DNA of 64,000 nucleotides from Trochalopteron elliotii (GCA_024734555.1 JANPWX010000619.1:546894-610893); one strand, 5' to 3'. Positions 10,701-24,600 are shown, numbered from the stretch's first letter. The notes: generated by a model from the sequence alone, not told the origin. Program-made: numbers and translations.

Positions 10701-12773
10701 ATTAGATAATTTCCTGTTGGTCAAGAGATGACTTTAAGATATTAATTCAAAGCATGTTTTTAAGGTAAGAGACAGAGCCCAGTACATTTGAATATTACAA
10801 AAGGAATAATGAAATATAATTTTAAGTATATTTAGCATTTTGTGCTAAAGTCTTTATTTTATGGATTTACTATCTCAGAGTTTTGCCTAAGTCTTAACAA
10901 AAACAGTTTGAGAGACCATGATAAATTATTTGTGAACCATTCAGTTAAGCATTCGTGATTATATGAATTTGTAATGTTGTGTAATGTTTTGAATATTTAT
11001 TGTGTATCTGTTTTATGTTGAGCATATTGTTATATCCTTCAGGACATTTTGCAAGAAGATATTTAATTTGAAGTGTTATTTCCTGAAGGAACGAGCAGGA
11101 GTATAATTCTACTCTATTACTTCAACATGTAATGGTACCCTTCTCTGCTACATAGTCAAAGACATTTTCTAGCCAACCTCTTGTCTAATTAAAATCAAAC
11201 TGCTAGCAGGCATGAATGTAGTAACTCCAGTTAGTGATGGCCTAAGTACTTACTTTGTATTTGAAACGTTTCCTTTGACACACAATCATTGTTTTACAGT
11301 CTTCAAAGTACAGGTAGAGAGTATGACTGACCAAATCTGGCCCTGGACCTAAAAGAACAGACTTCTACATCACATTTGCCTCAGAAGGACTGTAAAATAG
11401 GGTTATTTAGAGTTGTTTAGCTTACCATATACAAATTATTCTTCACTATAGGGAAATATTTAACCTTCAACCTCTTGGGCACACTGCAGTCTATTGAATG
11501 ATATCAATGTATCTTCATCAAAACTGCCAAAATATCCTAAAGAACTGATCTGTCATGGAATGATTGCAAAGGGAAGAAAAAGCAATAGCTCTAGAAAATG
11601 TCCATCCAAAGGGAAAATCTATTACTTTTACACTTCCGTCTCTAACCTAAGTGTACAGCACCATGGAAATTTGTAAAAGAAAGCAAATACATCCCGCAAA
11701 AAGATCCACCCAAAAATATCCTAGCAAAAATCCACCAGAAAGTATCCAATCAGCCTTACAAAAATGAGGCAGTGACTGTATATGCTTCCTCTTTCAGGGG
11801 AATGAAAATGCAACTAATCTACAGTGGATGTTATTCTTGTTGCTTAGTACATTGCTATGAGCTGTTAAGATGCAATTATAAGTGCAGTGTGCAAATATAC
11901 ACAGAACATAATAAAAATATTTATTATATGAGCTATAGCACTCAGTAAGATAAACAGTGCTGACACCTCAAGAAAATCAAATGTCTCATACATTTTATAT
12001 TATTTTTGTACATGAAAATAATTGGGTTTGTCATTTCTATAACAACACACAAAACATCACATAGATTACGAAAAAAGGTAAATCCTTAATACAACAGTAG
12101 GAATGTTTTTTCTTGTGGGAATTAGTTACATTAAGCAACATGAAGGAAATCTTTCTCAAAAACTCAACTTGCTTGAATCTTGAATTGGTTTAATAAATAT
12201 CTACTTTCCTTTCTGTTCTCAAAAATTCCTTTTTTTTCTTGAGTTTCCTTTTGATGTGAGGAGTACTTTTCAAGTTGTCATCCTCAAATCTCTCATCATG
12301 GATCTTCCACAGGGCCAGATGTTTTCAGTGCCTTCTGAAGTATCAGGTTGCTTTGAACAAAATCCTCTATGCTATTAAGTAAAGCAAGCTGAAACATTGT
12401 TTTCTGACAATCAGTATATTTGCTTTTTTATTCTACAAGGGTAAAATAATGCATAATTTGGCTCTCCTCACTCCAAAACTGGCATGCTGCCAAGCACATG
12501 AAAGCTCCAAAAGGGCAGTTGTAGATGCCATTACCAGTTGTTGGTCACTGAAACCCAACAGTATATTTAGAAGAGCCAGTGAGGGTTTCTTTATTTCCCA
12601 AATGAAGACACTAGCCTTAGGCAAAATGTTGCTTTGGTCTTTGTAATGGCTATTAAAATGGTTCCATCCTGTTTGCTGACAAAGATTTTATTCATCCTAG
12701 TAAAATCAGTTGTGCATCATAGATGTGTGCTAGCAGAAGATGTTAGAATTGACCTTTCTGGTATTTTCTTTGC
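7779..12773. other. 5-kb AT-rich stretch, mostly unique
   Basis: No frame above 87 codons and no domain recognised. A MIR-like remnant lies at 8110-8197. The interval 10200-10480 has an octamer-type word ATGCAAAT (10335-10342) and several TAAT cores, as conserved enhancers often do, but this is not evidence of function. I see no CR1 or LTR. Confidence 0.5.
8110..8197 (-). mobile_element. MIR-like SINE remnant, antisense
   Basis: AAAGTGACTTGGAG, then TGAGCAGATAAATGGCAGAG, then AAAACCTGAGCTTCCCAAGACTC follow the order of antisense MIR (AAGTGACTTGCCC, TAGTAAGTGGCAGAG, GAACCCAGG...CTCC). The tRNA-derived half is on the right. A minus-strand 87-codon frame overlaps but has no protein character. 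Confidence 0.5.
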
Positions 12774-12882
12774 TATTTTTTTTTGTTTGTTTGTTTCGGA
12801 TTGTTTGGGCGGGTTTTTTTCTCTTTTTCTCTCTCTTTTTTTTTTTTTTTGTTGTTTTTTTGTTGTTGTTGTTGTTGTTCTG
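12774..12882 (+). repeat. T-rich low-complexity tract ending in (TTG)n
   Basis: A mixed tract of T-runs, (TTTG)n and (CTCT)n, ending with (TTG)5 at 12863-12880. Frames on both strands here (92 and 62 codons) are homopolymer artefacts such as Phe-rich and Lys-rich runs. Likely a length-variable locus. Confidence 0.9.
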
Positions 12883-15800
12883 ACACAATTCCCATACCAC
12901 ATCACACCCTAATTATCATTTCCTAAATGTTGACATCAGTCTAAGGGCTAGAAAAATTTATATTTATTGCATATCTGAAAATGTGTGTGGTCTGTAGAGA
13001 GGTGAGGTGGCTTCTTCCTTTATCAGTCCTATCAGGTTTGTCACTCACACCTCATCACTTCTTCAGTCCTTTCCCCTTAAGTTTAGTCTGTTGCCCAAAA
13101 ATACTTGCAATCAGACTATCCAGAATAATCTTAGGTATCTAGTCCTTGCTAACTTTACAGTTGAATACTGTTGAAATTACATTTTCCTAAGCATCAGGAA
13201 AGAAATTTCTTTCTTGAAGACACATTAAATAAATAAAAAACAGTTGTTACTGTGCCTTCTCTTCCATATTTAATTTTAGCAAACATACTAATTTTCTTTT
13301 TCTTTCCTAAACCATAACAGTTGTCTCAGCATAAATACTAACCCAAGGGTAATGATAGCAATATTATGTGGTACAGCAAGCTAGTGTGTCAGTTTATTAT
13401 GATTAAAAATTCATTAGTGTTTTCCTGTGAAAAATCAAACGTTGTTTTTAAATTACAGTTTTAGCAAATTTCATTGTGCAAGAGATTAATCTTTCTACTC
13501 TTTCAATGCCTATTCTTAGTAGAAGTGTAGATCAAATGTCTGTTCTTAAGACTGATGCAAGTACCACCAAGAGCCATTAGAAGTACAGACTTCAGTACAC
13601 AAGAACCACAAAATGTCAAGGAATATTTTCAACCCACGCAATGCAAATCTCCAGCAAGCACTTGTCAACTCAGCACCTTGACTTATACAACCTTGCATCA
13701 AGAGTGCATGCCGGTTTTATTCATCAATAGGATATTGCTTGAGAAGGATAGCGAGAGGTGAAGGGAGATTTTCCATTTTTTAGCTGATTCTGGCCTTCCT
13801 TTTATTCTTGATCAAGGCCAAAATATAAAGTATAAATTGTGACTGTCATTCTACATATGAAAGACAGAATTTGGGATTAAGCAGGCAAGCAGCTCCACCA
13901 TCGTTCAAGCTCTCCTGCTCTTGACTCAATAAAATCCGTATTTCACACATATAGTACAAACACTATGATGGCTGACTGTATGTCAGCCAGGTATATATCA
14001 CAGAAAGCTAGAATGATCATATCATGTTATGATTGTGCAGTCAAATTCTAGCCCAGTTCTTTAGTTCAGTGGTACATTGTTTTATTATTAGATTTTTATC
14101 ACTCTTCGGTATAATTTATTGAAAGAGAAAGCTAAAAATGTGGCTTGCATAGGGAGCATTATAACCCTTTAACCTTAAAAGGTTGTATGAATTTGTAACT
14201 GAGTAAGTCTTTCCTAATATTTTTTTTCTTGTTTGTAAGAGTTCGCGTGCTGTTTTCATAATGTTTTCATTGATGTCAAGACCTTGGTATAAAAACAAGA
14301 CTAGCACTGTACTAATTTACCCCATGGTCTCCTGTGTCTTCCTTTGCCTCTCTCCTTGAGCAACTGGCATAGCTGCAGGACTGTTTACTCCACAGCTTAT
14401 TTCCCCTTTATCTTTGATGTCCCAGGATGTCAAAGGCTGTGAATTTAATATTGATTTTATAAAGTACTTTTGCTGTAACATGTCAGTTAGGATTAGCTTC
14501 AACCTCGAGGAAGCTCAGGCAGTGAGCTGGATTTGCACGCAATGTGGCTCTCCAGCTCTCAGACTCTTTTCCCGAGCGAATGCTTTATTTATAAGAGTGA
14601 CAGTGTGCTGTGAAAGCAGGGATAGCACACAGCCCCCAGCTATCTCTGTGTCTTGTATACACAACGTCAGTGCCCTGTGTATACATTAGGCTTGAAAATG
14701 TAAGTGGATCAGAGAGATGTATCATTTGCTGGTATGTAAACAGACAGATGAGTTTATAGATCGCATTAAACCCCAGTGGCTGTAACTAGTGGAAGAGACT
14801 TCCTGGAGTCCCATCCCCCATCTCACTCCTCCTTGTTCCTCCTTATACTATCAACACCAACACCAGGAGCTGGACTCAACTCCTTTAGTGAGCAAATAAA
14901 GGCATCTTTCTGAAGGAGGAATCACAGCTGAAGAATATTCTTGCTTGATCTTGTTCCCTTAAGCTTTTATTGCTCCTTTAAAATGGCAGGTGCTGCTGAT
15001 GGAGTGTATTAATCTACAGATTAATCCGCAAAGTCTTTTCATAACTCAGTATTGATCCTTGCTCAGTCCCAGCAAAGGTGAAGAGTTTGTCTTGATATCA
15101 TTCCTTTTTTTCCTCTCTTTTTTTCTCCTTCTTTTACTTCATATTTTTGAGAAAGAACAAAATTTCACTTGTCATATTTTGTATCTAAAACTGAGAGATG
15201 AAGTTTCCTCAAAGACTGATAATGCCAAAGCTTGGAATTATACTCTCAAGGGAACAGTCACCAGTTTTCTTGTGTGTTGAGCAAATCATGCCAGCTGATT
15301 ACACACTCTTAATGAAAGATTAACTATTTAATGCATTAGCTTTTTGTGAGCACATGGAACAGCTGTGCACTTGGGCTCTATCTGCCCCGTTCATAACATG
15401 TTTGATTTCTCATCGCTCCCCAGTTGCTCTGATCTTGCCTTCCTTCTCAGGTGGGACTTGAGTTAGCTTAGGTCTTCTGAGCATTTTCAAAATATTTATT
15501 GTTTGGTTCATTAATTATTCTACAAGCCTTGACTTTGATGCCTATGTACACTTATGGCAACATATAAATAATAAAGAAGTTATTATCCTTGATATAGAGC
15601 ATATATGGCTGCTTATAAAACATCATTCATGTAGCTGCATTATCATTCTTTTTCATTTATTTTGTTGCTCTGCCTAGGTATATATGACAGTTTGAGGTTT
15701 GTTTTAAGCTATTTTCATAAAATATATATCATTCCAGTGTAAAATCTGCAAGAGTTCATAAATAATATTGCTGAGCTTTAGTAACTGATGAAAGAAGGGG

Positions 15801-17266
15801 TGGTTGCTACAAAACAACATCCGTGATTTCAGTTGTTGCAGGGAAGAAATTTGAAACATAAAACTGAAAGCAACTTTCATGTCCATGCAGGTATGCATAT
15901 ATATACCCTTCCTATTTGTACAGGCGATTAGACTATTTTTGGTGAAATCAGGAAAACATGACTTTGGATGATAGACATGGTAATTTTTTGCATAATTATT
16001 TGCATAAGTATCCATAAACTGATAACAGGCTCAAAATCTGCAAATTAGACTCCAAAAATACTATTTCAAGACTTAGAAAGGTTTTCCTTTGGCATCCATT
16101 CTGCTGCTTCTTAACCATGAGAGACACTGTGTGCAAACAGACCCATGTATTTCTCACCATGATAAAAAGACAACAGGATTCCCAATGTTTTGTTAAAGTG
16201 AAAATTTCCACACTAGATACCAGTGCACAGAATTTTGGACTTATGTCAACTAAATAATCAAAAGAAGTCTAAAGCATTTTGAATGAAACTTGTCACTACT
16301 GCCAATATTACAGTCAGCCCATAAATATTTGATATACCTGAGAAAATCACCTCTTCTGTTTCCTTTGCATTAGGTACACAATGGATACTCTCTAGTTTAT
16401 TTAGAACTCAGATATTAATTTTTCTCTCTCTACATAACATGATGTGCTACTTTATTCAGACAATATAGATAGTAAGAAAATTACTAATTTATGTTACCTT
16501 CAGAATATTTAATAGGGTATGTGCTAATTAAGTGTCAATCTATAGAAAAAATCATCCAATTTTTCATTCAGTTTTTATGTTCATGCATACAAGGTGTGAT
16601 GAAATATCAGTGAAGATTTGTTTTGAAACTCAATGAGAAACAATGAAATTTGAAATTTTGTAATTAATTTTTGTATTACTAGAATTAGTAAGCAATTAGT
16701 TCACTACAGAGTAATAACAAAATTCAGTATGCTAAAACTGACATTTTGTAGTCAAATAAACTGAATGACAAAACTTTTCAAAATATACATTTCAGAATTT
16801 GCACACAACCCATTATATCAAAGTTCTTTCATACAGAAGTTTTCACTGAACAGTGTATTGACTACAACACATCTGAAAAGCTGGACATTGGAGATGTCTC
16901 ATTCCATTTGCATGCATACATGCAAATCCATTCAGAGAATATTTTTATAACATATTCCGGTATATGTATTATTTCAAGGAAGCATATACTCCAGGGATTT
17001 TTAACAGACCTGGTTTTTATAAGTGGTTGTGGATGTCTTCTTATATTTTGCATGCTAAAAAGACATGTAGAAACAAAAAAACCTTCATGTATTGAAGCCC
17101 TAGCAGTCCCACGTAAATTAGGAACTCTTACGCCACAGACAGCCAAAGACTGACAAAGCTCCTAGTGGACTTGTAGGGGTTTGTGCACATTTCCAAAAAT
17201 GTGTTAAATTAATTAAACAGCACTATTATAAAGTATGTAAATCCTATTACTGCTTCATCATACAGC
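12883..17266. other. AT-rich unique stretch
   Basis: No repeat recognised. The longest frame is 103 codons on the minus strand (15704-16015) with no domain. The intervals 14320-14700 and 15290-15470 are less AT-rich and free of repeats, so they are reasonable places to look for conserved non-coding sequence, but I see no specific motif grammar. Confidence 0.5.
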
Positions 17267-17406
17267 TGCTGAAGGCACAGAAAGTTTAATACTTCCTAAT
17301 ATCATCCAAAAACTCTATGGTGTCATCAAGAATTGAATGAAGGTCTCCTGAACCTCTGTTCACAACAAACCAGTGTGCTTTCATCCAATAATCCCTGACT
17401 GCCACA
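17267..17406 (-). mobile_element. MIR-type SINE, antisense, ~140 bp
   Basis: The antisense MIR order is visible along 140 bp: GAAGGCACAGAAAG (core), AAACTCTATGG (GTGGCAGAG region), AAGAATTGAATGAAGGTCTC (tRNA-derived GATTCGAACCCAGGTCTC region), CTGAACCTC, and CCAGTGTGCTTTCATCC (CAGTGCTCTTTCCACT, the tRNA-related promoter half). This is the best preserved SINE in the window and old. It has no coding role. Confidence 0.62.
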
Positions 17407-19456
17407 GGCTATTGCAGGGTGGCCTAAATTAAAGGAACCCTGAGGCAGTGTTAATTTGTGCCATAAGGTCAAAATAGTCTTTATTAACCCAAGGGCTTTG
17501 TTAGCACAATAGTGGCATAGACACTCTTGCTATTTTTTTCTTGTTGCTCAGCTCAGCACAGCCTAGACAGTTCTTAAGACTGGATATTGAGGTGTTTACA
17601 CTTATTTGCCATTAAAAAGATTTGAGCAACAATTTATACTAGCAAAGTTTGGGCTAAGGCTACCAATGAATTGTTTGTACTTTGGGATGTGTGGCAAAAA
17701 TTCTGTAAAAATAGCTTGTTTCTATACTATTATTGCATACCTACATTTTTAACAGAAATAACTTAAAAGAAAGTACATTAAACCACTGGCTTTTCACCAT
17801 TCTTTTCTTCATTTTTTTCTCAAAAATAGGACTTCCAGGATGTTGATATGAGCATGAGTGCCCATAAACAGCACATAATGAGGCACATAAGCACAGTTAA
17901 TTTGAATAGTTTTCAAAAATTAAACAAAGGCTTATAAAGAATCTTTTGAAGTATTTGACCAGCTTCTCCCAGATTTACTTCAATAATACACATGTAGGTG
18001 CATTTCAGTATTTATAACATCAGGTTACGTATATGTGTGCATTTTCTTATTAAACAATGAAGTGAATTTGTCCCATCTGCCATGCTATTGTCTTTATTCA
18101 TTAGTGAAGATAAATTTCAACACAGTGATTACCTCAAAAATGCTATAGCCATACAGTTCAATTGCAATGCTCTTTTCATCGTTTAGGGGCAAATCTTGAG
18201 TGTCAGCTCTGACTTCAGCATTTGTACTGCTTAAAAGACATTGGTGGATGGATGAGAAGGAAAGCTGGGATCTGGCAGGCAAAAAAACTCTCTTGGTTCT
18301 TCACAAAGCAAAAACAAACATCTTTCCTAATGTTTCAGGGAATTAAGTTTTAAAATATGGCTGCAAAACCGTTGTTGTGTTTTGTAAATCTAGTGTACTA
18401 AAAAAAGCTACAAAAACTATTATCTTGTATGGTTCAACTATATGTTTGCATGTTGGCTATCTCAATTTCAAGAATGACTCCTAAGGTTACACATCATGCT
18501 TTCATCCCAAGTCTGTTGGGAAATCATCAGTTTATGGAGATTTTGTGTGTTGGGATTTGCTGTTCCTGCAATCAGAACATCCATGGATTTAAATTTTCCC
18601 TGCTGCTACTCAGAACCACTCACACAGACTACCATTTCTCTTTCTTCACCATATTTTTGTTTCTGTGGATGTAAAATTCTTTATTTTTTCTTTTATTTTA
18701 ATGTATTTTCTGTTTGCAATTGTATGCTTTAGTTTTGCAATTTAATTTGTATGTTTGTTCTTGGTGGGAATTTGTTTTGCCAGCTAGGAAGATAATAGGA
18801 TGGACAATATTCCCATGTATTTTAACTGCATCTCCATTTTAGGTTTTGCATGAAACTTCTTTCTAGAACTGATACTTTAGTCAGGACACAACATGCAGGA
18901 CAAGTACTCATCTCAGGCCACAGTGGTGTAAACAGCTGATCACATAATGATTGCTGGTGGAAGGGAATCTGGTACAGAGACCTCAAAAGTGGGGCCACCA
19001 GTTCTAATAAAACAAGGAATGTTTAAGTAGGGTTGGTTTTTAGTTGGGTTACATTTGAAGTTCAGCTATACAAGCCATGCATCCTTTGTCCCTGGAGAAA
19101 GAGCTCTATTAAACTGCGACCATGATCAACAGATTTCTACTGACCAGCAACTTCAGGGAGTGCTCTTTCAGCACAAAGCCAGATACCAAAATACTGGTTA
19201 TATGGGCCCTATACTGCCTAAGAGTCTGCATTACTTTGTAACAGGAATTTGTTAATATTGTTCTTATATAAGCAGAGGAGAGAAGGTAGTTCTAGATCTT
19301 TTCAATGATCATTCCCCCATTTCTTGATCCGTTCATCTATTGCTACCACCACATCTTCATATTTTGCCCCATAGACATTCTTTCTCCCTAAATGCATCAG
19401 CAGTGAGAGATGACTTTAAATTTGTATGTCCCCATTGGGGCCTGTATCAGAGGGAT
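17407..19456. other. Unique sequence upstream of the LTR
   Basis: A few frames up to 81 codons, none recognisable. I looked for retroviral internal sequence or a polypurine tract just upstream of the LTR at 19457 and saw none, which favours a solo LTR. The segment 17400-17600 is slightly GC-richer but unclassified. Confidence 0.5.
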
Positions 19457-19747
19457 TGTTAGAATTTGTAATGATGCCTTAAGTTTTAGCTTTCATGTTT
19501 TTCAGATTCTGGTGCTGCCTGGGTGTGTAGCTCTGAGCTTCATATTAAGTGTTAGTAAGTTCTCTTCACAGTGTAGGTAAACAAAACAATCCTTTTCCAG
19601 CTTGAGACCAAGGACAACCGTTACAAGCTTCATGCCCAAAATGCATAAACAACCGGGAACTGAAGAGAGCAAACAAGGAGGATGGGACTTCATAACCTGA
19701 AGCTGTAATTGGGCAATTAACCCCAAAATGCAAATGGACCAAAAACC

Positions 19748-19754
19748 TATAAAA
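19748..19754 (+). promoter_or_regulatory. TATA box of the LTR
   Basis: TATAAAA lies 117 bp upstream of the LTR's AATAAA, a normal U3-R arrangement. Whether it is still active is unknown. Confidence 0.5.
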
Positions 19755-19864
19755 GTGTGAAATCTCGTGACTGGTCATCCACTTGGTGACCATTTTGGAT
19801 CCATCTTGGTTGTAGCCCTGGCCAGGCTCTTGTACTGCCCAAGGTGTATCTTTTAAGGCCTTTT

Positions 19865-19870
19865 AATAAA
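19865..19870 (+). terminator. LTR polyadenylation signal AATAAA
   Basis: A canonical AATAAA in TTTTAATAAACACC lies downstream of the TATA box within the LTR, marking the R region on the plus strand. Confidence 0.5.
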
Positions 19871-19940
19871 CACCTAGTTTATTCTTTAACTCTGTCTAGC
19901 CTCTGTTCTAAGTCAGCCTCTCTAGGCAACAGTAAGGACA

Positions 19941-20858
19941 GGATAAAAACCTTTTTTCATGAAAGACTAATATCTGAGGTAGGAGGGATATCAAAACACA
20001 CCTGAAAATGTAGACAGAGCATTATTTTCAGATCCCACTGAATCCCTCAAATGTTGTGTAGCCAAGTCTTGTTTTGCTACTCCAATCTTCTTGGCTTTGT
20101 GTACTGTGCTAAAATTAGCTGCATCCTTGAAAGCTTTATTAAATGTCATTGGATATATTCAATCATTTACATGTTTTGATGTTTTGCCTTGTTTTGAGCA
20201 GTGTAACTTAATCAGCAGTCATGTAGCAACATCCAAGACAAATATAATAAAAGCCTTGTGTTCTATTTTTCATTAATTTAGATGGAACTCATAGTGCCTT
20301 CCATTGCACTTGTATTCATTTTTATTTTTTTACAAACAAGAACAGAAATACATTTTTATTAGCAGTGAAATAATGTATGTAATAACATCAAGATGCTTTC
20401 ATCAAATTCCATATGATTATGATAAACATTGATATTATATTCAATTTGGAGTCTCTCCTATTCGTATCATGTTGCATTTTTCAGGACTTGGAAGGCTAAA
20501 CCCATGATCTAGCTTAAACAGACGCAAGTTAGGATAATAGCCAAAAATATTATGAACCAGGAAATACATTACTGAGTGTTGTGAGAATGTCTCCTTTAAT
20601 ACCTTGAAAAATAAATCAGCATGCTACATTCATTTTCAGAAATCAGTAGCAGAGTCTTGTATACCAACCAGAATTTTCGGTGTTGAGGCCTTTATTATTT
20701 TCTAAGAAAACTCAAAATTTGCTGCTCAGAAATCCAGTTGTTTCTTCCACAGTCTCTGTCCAGGCTTTTTTCAGTTGAAAGGCTATTTCAGCAGTAACTC
20801 TTGGAATTACCAAGAAAGAAATATTATGCAGCTTTTCCATACACATCTGTAACTCATT
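19941..20858. other. Unique spacer between LTR and CR1
   Basis: No retroviral internal sequence follows the LTR. The longest frame is 61 codons. Nothing recognised. Confidence 0.5.
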
Positions 20859-21618
20859 AATAGAATCATAGAATACCAGGTTGGAAGGAGCATTGAGGAT
20901 CATCTAGTCCAACCTTTCTTGACAAAACTGCAGTGTAGATAAGACAGCCCAACATCTTGCCCAGGCAAATTTTAAAACTCTCCAATACCGGGTAATCCAT
21001 CACTTCCCTAGATAGATTATCCTAATAACTGATTTTTCTCATAATGAAAAATTTTACTTGTGTCAAATTGAAATCTCCCTAGGAGTAACTTGACTTGACT
21101 TTTCCATATTACTCCTTGTAAAAAAAAGGAGTCTCTGTCTTCTTTTTAGCCACCTCTTAAATACTGAAACATGGTGATAAAGTCTTCCCTGTGCCTCTTC
21201 TCAAGGCTGAGCAATCCCACTTCTCTCAGCCTTTTCCTCATATGACAGGCTCCCCATCTTTGTGGCCCTTCTCCTAACCATCTCCAGCCAGTCCACATCT
21301 TTTTTGTATAGCAGGGACCAAAGCTGAGCACTATATTCCAAACGTGGCCTGAAAATCACTGAGCAGAGGGGTATAACTACTACTTTATCTCTGATGATGA
21401 TGTCCTTGTTGATTCAACTCAGCATCCTGTTGGCTTTCTTTTACACAGCAGCTCACTATTCACTTAAATTGAACTTCTTGTCCACCAGAACACTGAACAT
21501 TTTTTACTGAACTGCTTCCCAGAGCAGTAGATTCCAGACTGTGCTGCACTCCTGGATTATGTTTTCCCAGGTGCAAGAATTTACATTTGTCCTTGTTGAA
21601 CTTCATAAGATTCATATT
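20859..21618 (-). mobile_element. CR1 LINE 3' portion, antisense, ~760 bp
   Basis: Starts with TAGAATCATAGAATACCAGG and runs through 'ggatcatctagtccaac', 'cacttccctagatagatta', 'aggagtaacttga', 'ctccttgtaaaaaaaagg', 'gcctcttctcaaggctgag', 'ccaaagctgagcactatat', 'catcctgttggctttct' and 'tttgtccttgttgaacttc'. This is collinear antisense CR1 and the longest copy in the window. Many substitutions and small indels indicate an older family than the copy at 6160. The 61-codon frame inside is not a gene. Confidence 0.92.
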
Positions 21619-24600
21619 AGTTTTCTCAAAGTCTATTCATTCTATTATTCATTTTGCAGTGAAATAAGGCTGAATTATAAAAGCTCGTTTGGAATTTACT
21701 GACTTGGTGAACATGTGGCATGTTTTACTTACAGCTACAGTTTGGTAAATATTTCTGAGGGTTACTGCACTTTCTAATTGTCTGTTCCATTTTTCTACTG
21801 TATAGGTAGAATACTGTATTCTTGGTAGGCAGATATTTCTCAAGAGCAGAAAATTATGCTCTGTTTTTATAATCTTTGTACTTGTACACTACTTTATCTC
21901 TTTAATGATCAAAGCTTTATGTTTGACAGAAAATGCTTGCATTTACTTTTCACAAACTGTCATAATATAAGAGAAAATTAAGCAGAAGGACAAATATTAA
22001 TTTAAGTAGCTGGTATTTAAACTGAAAGAAGTGAAATTTTCTTTGCTATTTTGAAATATGCTTATCATTTTTCAACATTATCTTATGTTCAGGCATAGTT
22101 ATGAGAAACTCTTCTGTACAGTTGAACACTTCCATTAAAATACAGTTAAGTAGTTCATATGCTGTAAAATACTATGATTATGCAAATAAACAACATGGAT
22201 GAAATAGAAGTTTGACAAATGTTAGTACATATAAGATCTGCAAGTCGTAGGAGTAAATAAAACATTACAGCAGTGGTAATAAGTGCAATTCCATGAGCAG
22301 AAATGATAGAGCTGGAATAGAAATAGAATAGGATTAAAATTCTATTCTTTTTCCTAGCAGCGTGTTTCTTATAGTTTTCTATACCATAACTGTAGAAGAA
22401 AACCAGATCCACCACTTTACTTTTGTACAAAACACAAGCAGAAAGAGGACTGGCATTCAGCCACTAGAGTGGAGAGTACAGACAAGGGAGTCACAGCAGA
22501 AAAGCTGCTTAGAATAACAACTCAAATCAAAGTTAGATTTGTGAAAATTTCAGATTGAGGGTTTTAGCTCATCTGATATCTACTCTTGCAGAAGGTCTGA
22601 AATACAGGATCACGTATTTGGAACTCAAATAATTTTCAATTATGTATGAATATGAATCATCCACATACTTTTATCGGGGGGTAATGAGTTACATAATACT
22701 GAGTTTTCAGAAAAGGGTGGGATATTCACTTTGGGTGGTGATCTCAGAACTCACAATGGAGCAACAGGTGAGGTACAGTCTTTCTTTTCATCCTGTGATA
22801 ATTCATAAATGCCTGATGAGGATAGGGTTAACTTGTCCTCCATGAGTTGAACTGATAATAGCAGCTGCCTGCCTTCAATGTAAGGACTGCTGGGGAGGTC
22901 AGCAGTGCAAGAAAGAAATACAGCTTGGCTCAGATGGCAAGTTACTTGCTCTGAAAGGGATTTTAGCAGGAGTGATCTCTAAGAGGCCTTTCATACTGGC
23001 ATACAATCAGACTTGGTTCTTAGAGAAAGACTGACTAAGAGAAATCTTAACCTCTACTTCCTAACCTTAAGAGCTACTTCTGCTGTTTTCCATTTGTTTC
23101 TTGATACATACATTTCTTGATATGTGGAATCCCTTTTCACCTGGAACCCCTAAAAATAATCTGTTGAAAAGAGCATGCCTACAGACACATCTATAGACAA
23201 ATTCTTGTGTTCTTGTTATGCCTCCGTGTGAACTAAGGACATGAAAAGTAACAGATCAATTGGAAAATATATAAGATTTAAGTTCCTTAATAATAGCACT
23301 GTGTTAAATCACTGAGTGATGAAACAGTTTTGAAGATTTATTACCTGCTTTTTAAAGTATGAAGCCACAATAATACTTGCAATGATAATTATGTTCTCTG
23401 CTTCATGTACATGGACTAAACAGTCTTTTTTGGCTTAAAAATATGAACTGAACCCTGGCTGTTATGCTCAGGAAAATATATGTTTTGTTTTCCGTTTCAG
23501 CATGACAAGCAACCAGTCTTGCACTTCCAAAATAAAATAGTATTGTGTATACCTCTTGTTCAACCCGATAACTTTGATAACACACACCTTTCCTGTTGAA
23601 ACTTTATGCATACTTTTATCAGTGACAAATGCAAATGCCTTTCACTATACTCAAAAGATTTTTTGTATTAGCACATGACTATTGTTAAGAATTCCTTTTT
23701 TAAAACAGTTTCTTTCAATGCTCTGTATTTATCCATCAGTTAAACTTAAAATGTAAATTTCTCTTTTCTGTATTTTCAATCAAAATTCAACATGTAAGAT
23801 TCATAGACTCTAATGTACAAGATTGTAGGCATTATATTGAGGTGAGTACAGTTTCTTCTGCATATAAGCTGTTTTTAAGGATTTACAAAGTTCTCAGCCT
23901 TTAAACTGCGGGATGAATTCTGCCCTTGGAGGAGTGTGTTGAATTCTCCTTGAATTCAATGTGAGTCCTATGTGAATGACTCAGAGCAGGAAATGCCCTT
24001 TAAAAGGGACTGATTTGCCTTTAACAATTCATTCGCAACAAACAGAGGCTTTAATCAGTCTCCTGACTAATTTGCTGTTCAAGCAAAATACCCAACCTCT
24101 GACATTAAGTTTGGAGAGATGATTAATCTTCAACATGAACTGGAAGGGAAAACAAGCTCTTCCCTGTACCATGTCCTCTGCTAGAGATATTCCTCCTGCA
24201 GGGGTTCAGGTGATGAGCCCCATGTTTGTCAGCATGATGGAAGCAGTCTGGGTTGGCAAGGACATAAAGGCACACTGACTATTGCATGCCTTGTGATTCT
24301 CTTCACCATCTTTCTTTCGCAGGGAGGTTGGAAATGGGGACGAAGAGACAATGGTCTCCCCACCCCGAAACTTCCAATATATAATTATAAATAAATAGAA
24401 ATAGAAATAGAAATATACATAATATTCCATTTCTGGAAATTGTTTCTGGAATGAGTATACTGAATGGGTTAACCAGAAAAAAAGAACTTCCTTATAATAC
24501 CTGCCATCTATGATTATTATTATCTCGCAGACAAATATAATTACAGTGTGTGATGTCTGTTTATGTCTGTGAAAGCTTTGATTGTGTTCTCTTGTCTGCA

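Larger units (their letters stand above)
19457..19940 (+). mobile_element. Solo LTR of an avian endogenous retrovirus, sense
   Basis: The segment has LTR layout: TG start (TGTTAGAATTTG), U3, a TATA box TATAAAA (19748-19754), a polyadenylation signal AATAAA (19865-19870) and a CA end. The end is either 19931 (GCAACA) or 19940 (GGACA). With the second end, the 4-base word GGAT flanks both sides (19453-19456 and 19941-19944), a possible target duplication. No primer-binding site follows and no polypurine tract precedes, so this is a solo LTR left by recombination. The class (ERVL or ERV1-like) is not certain. Any promoter activity would be rightward. Confidence 0.72.
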
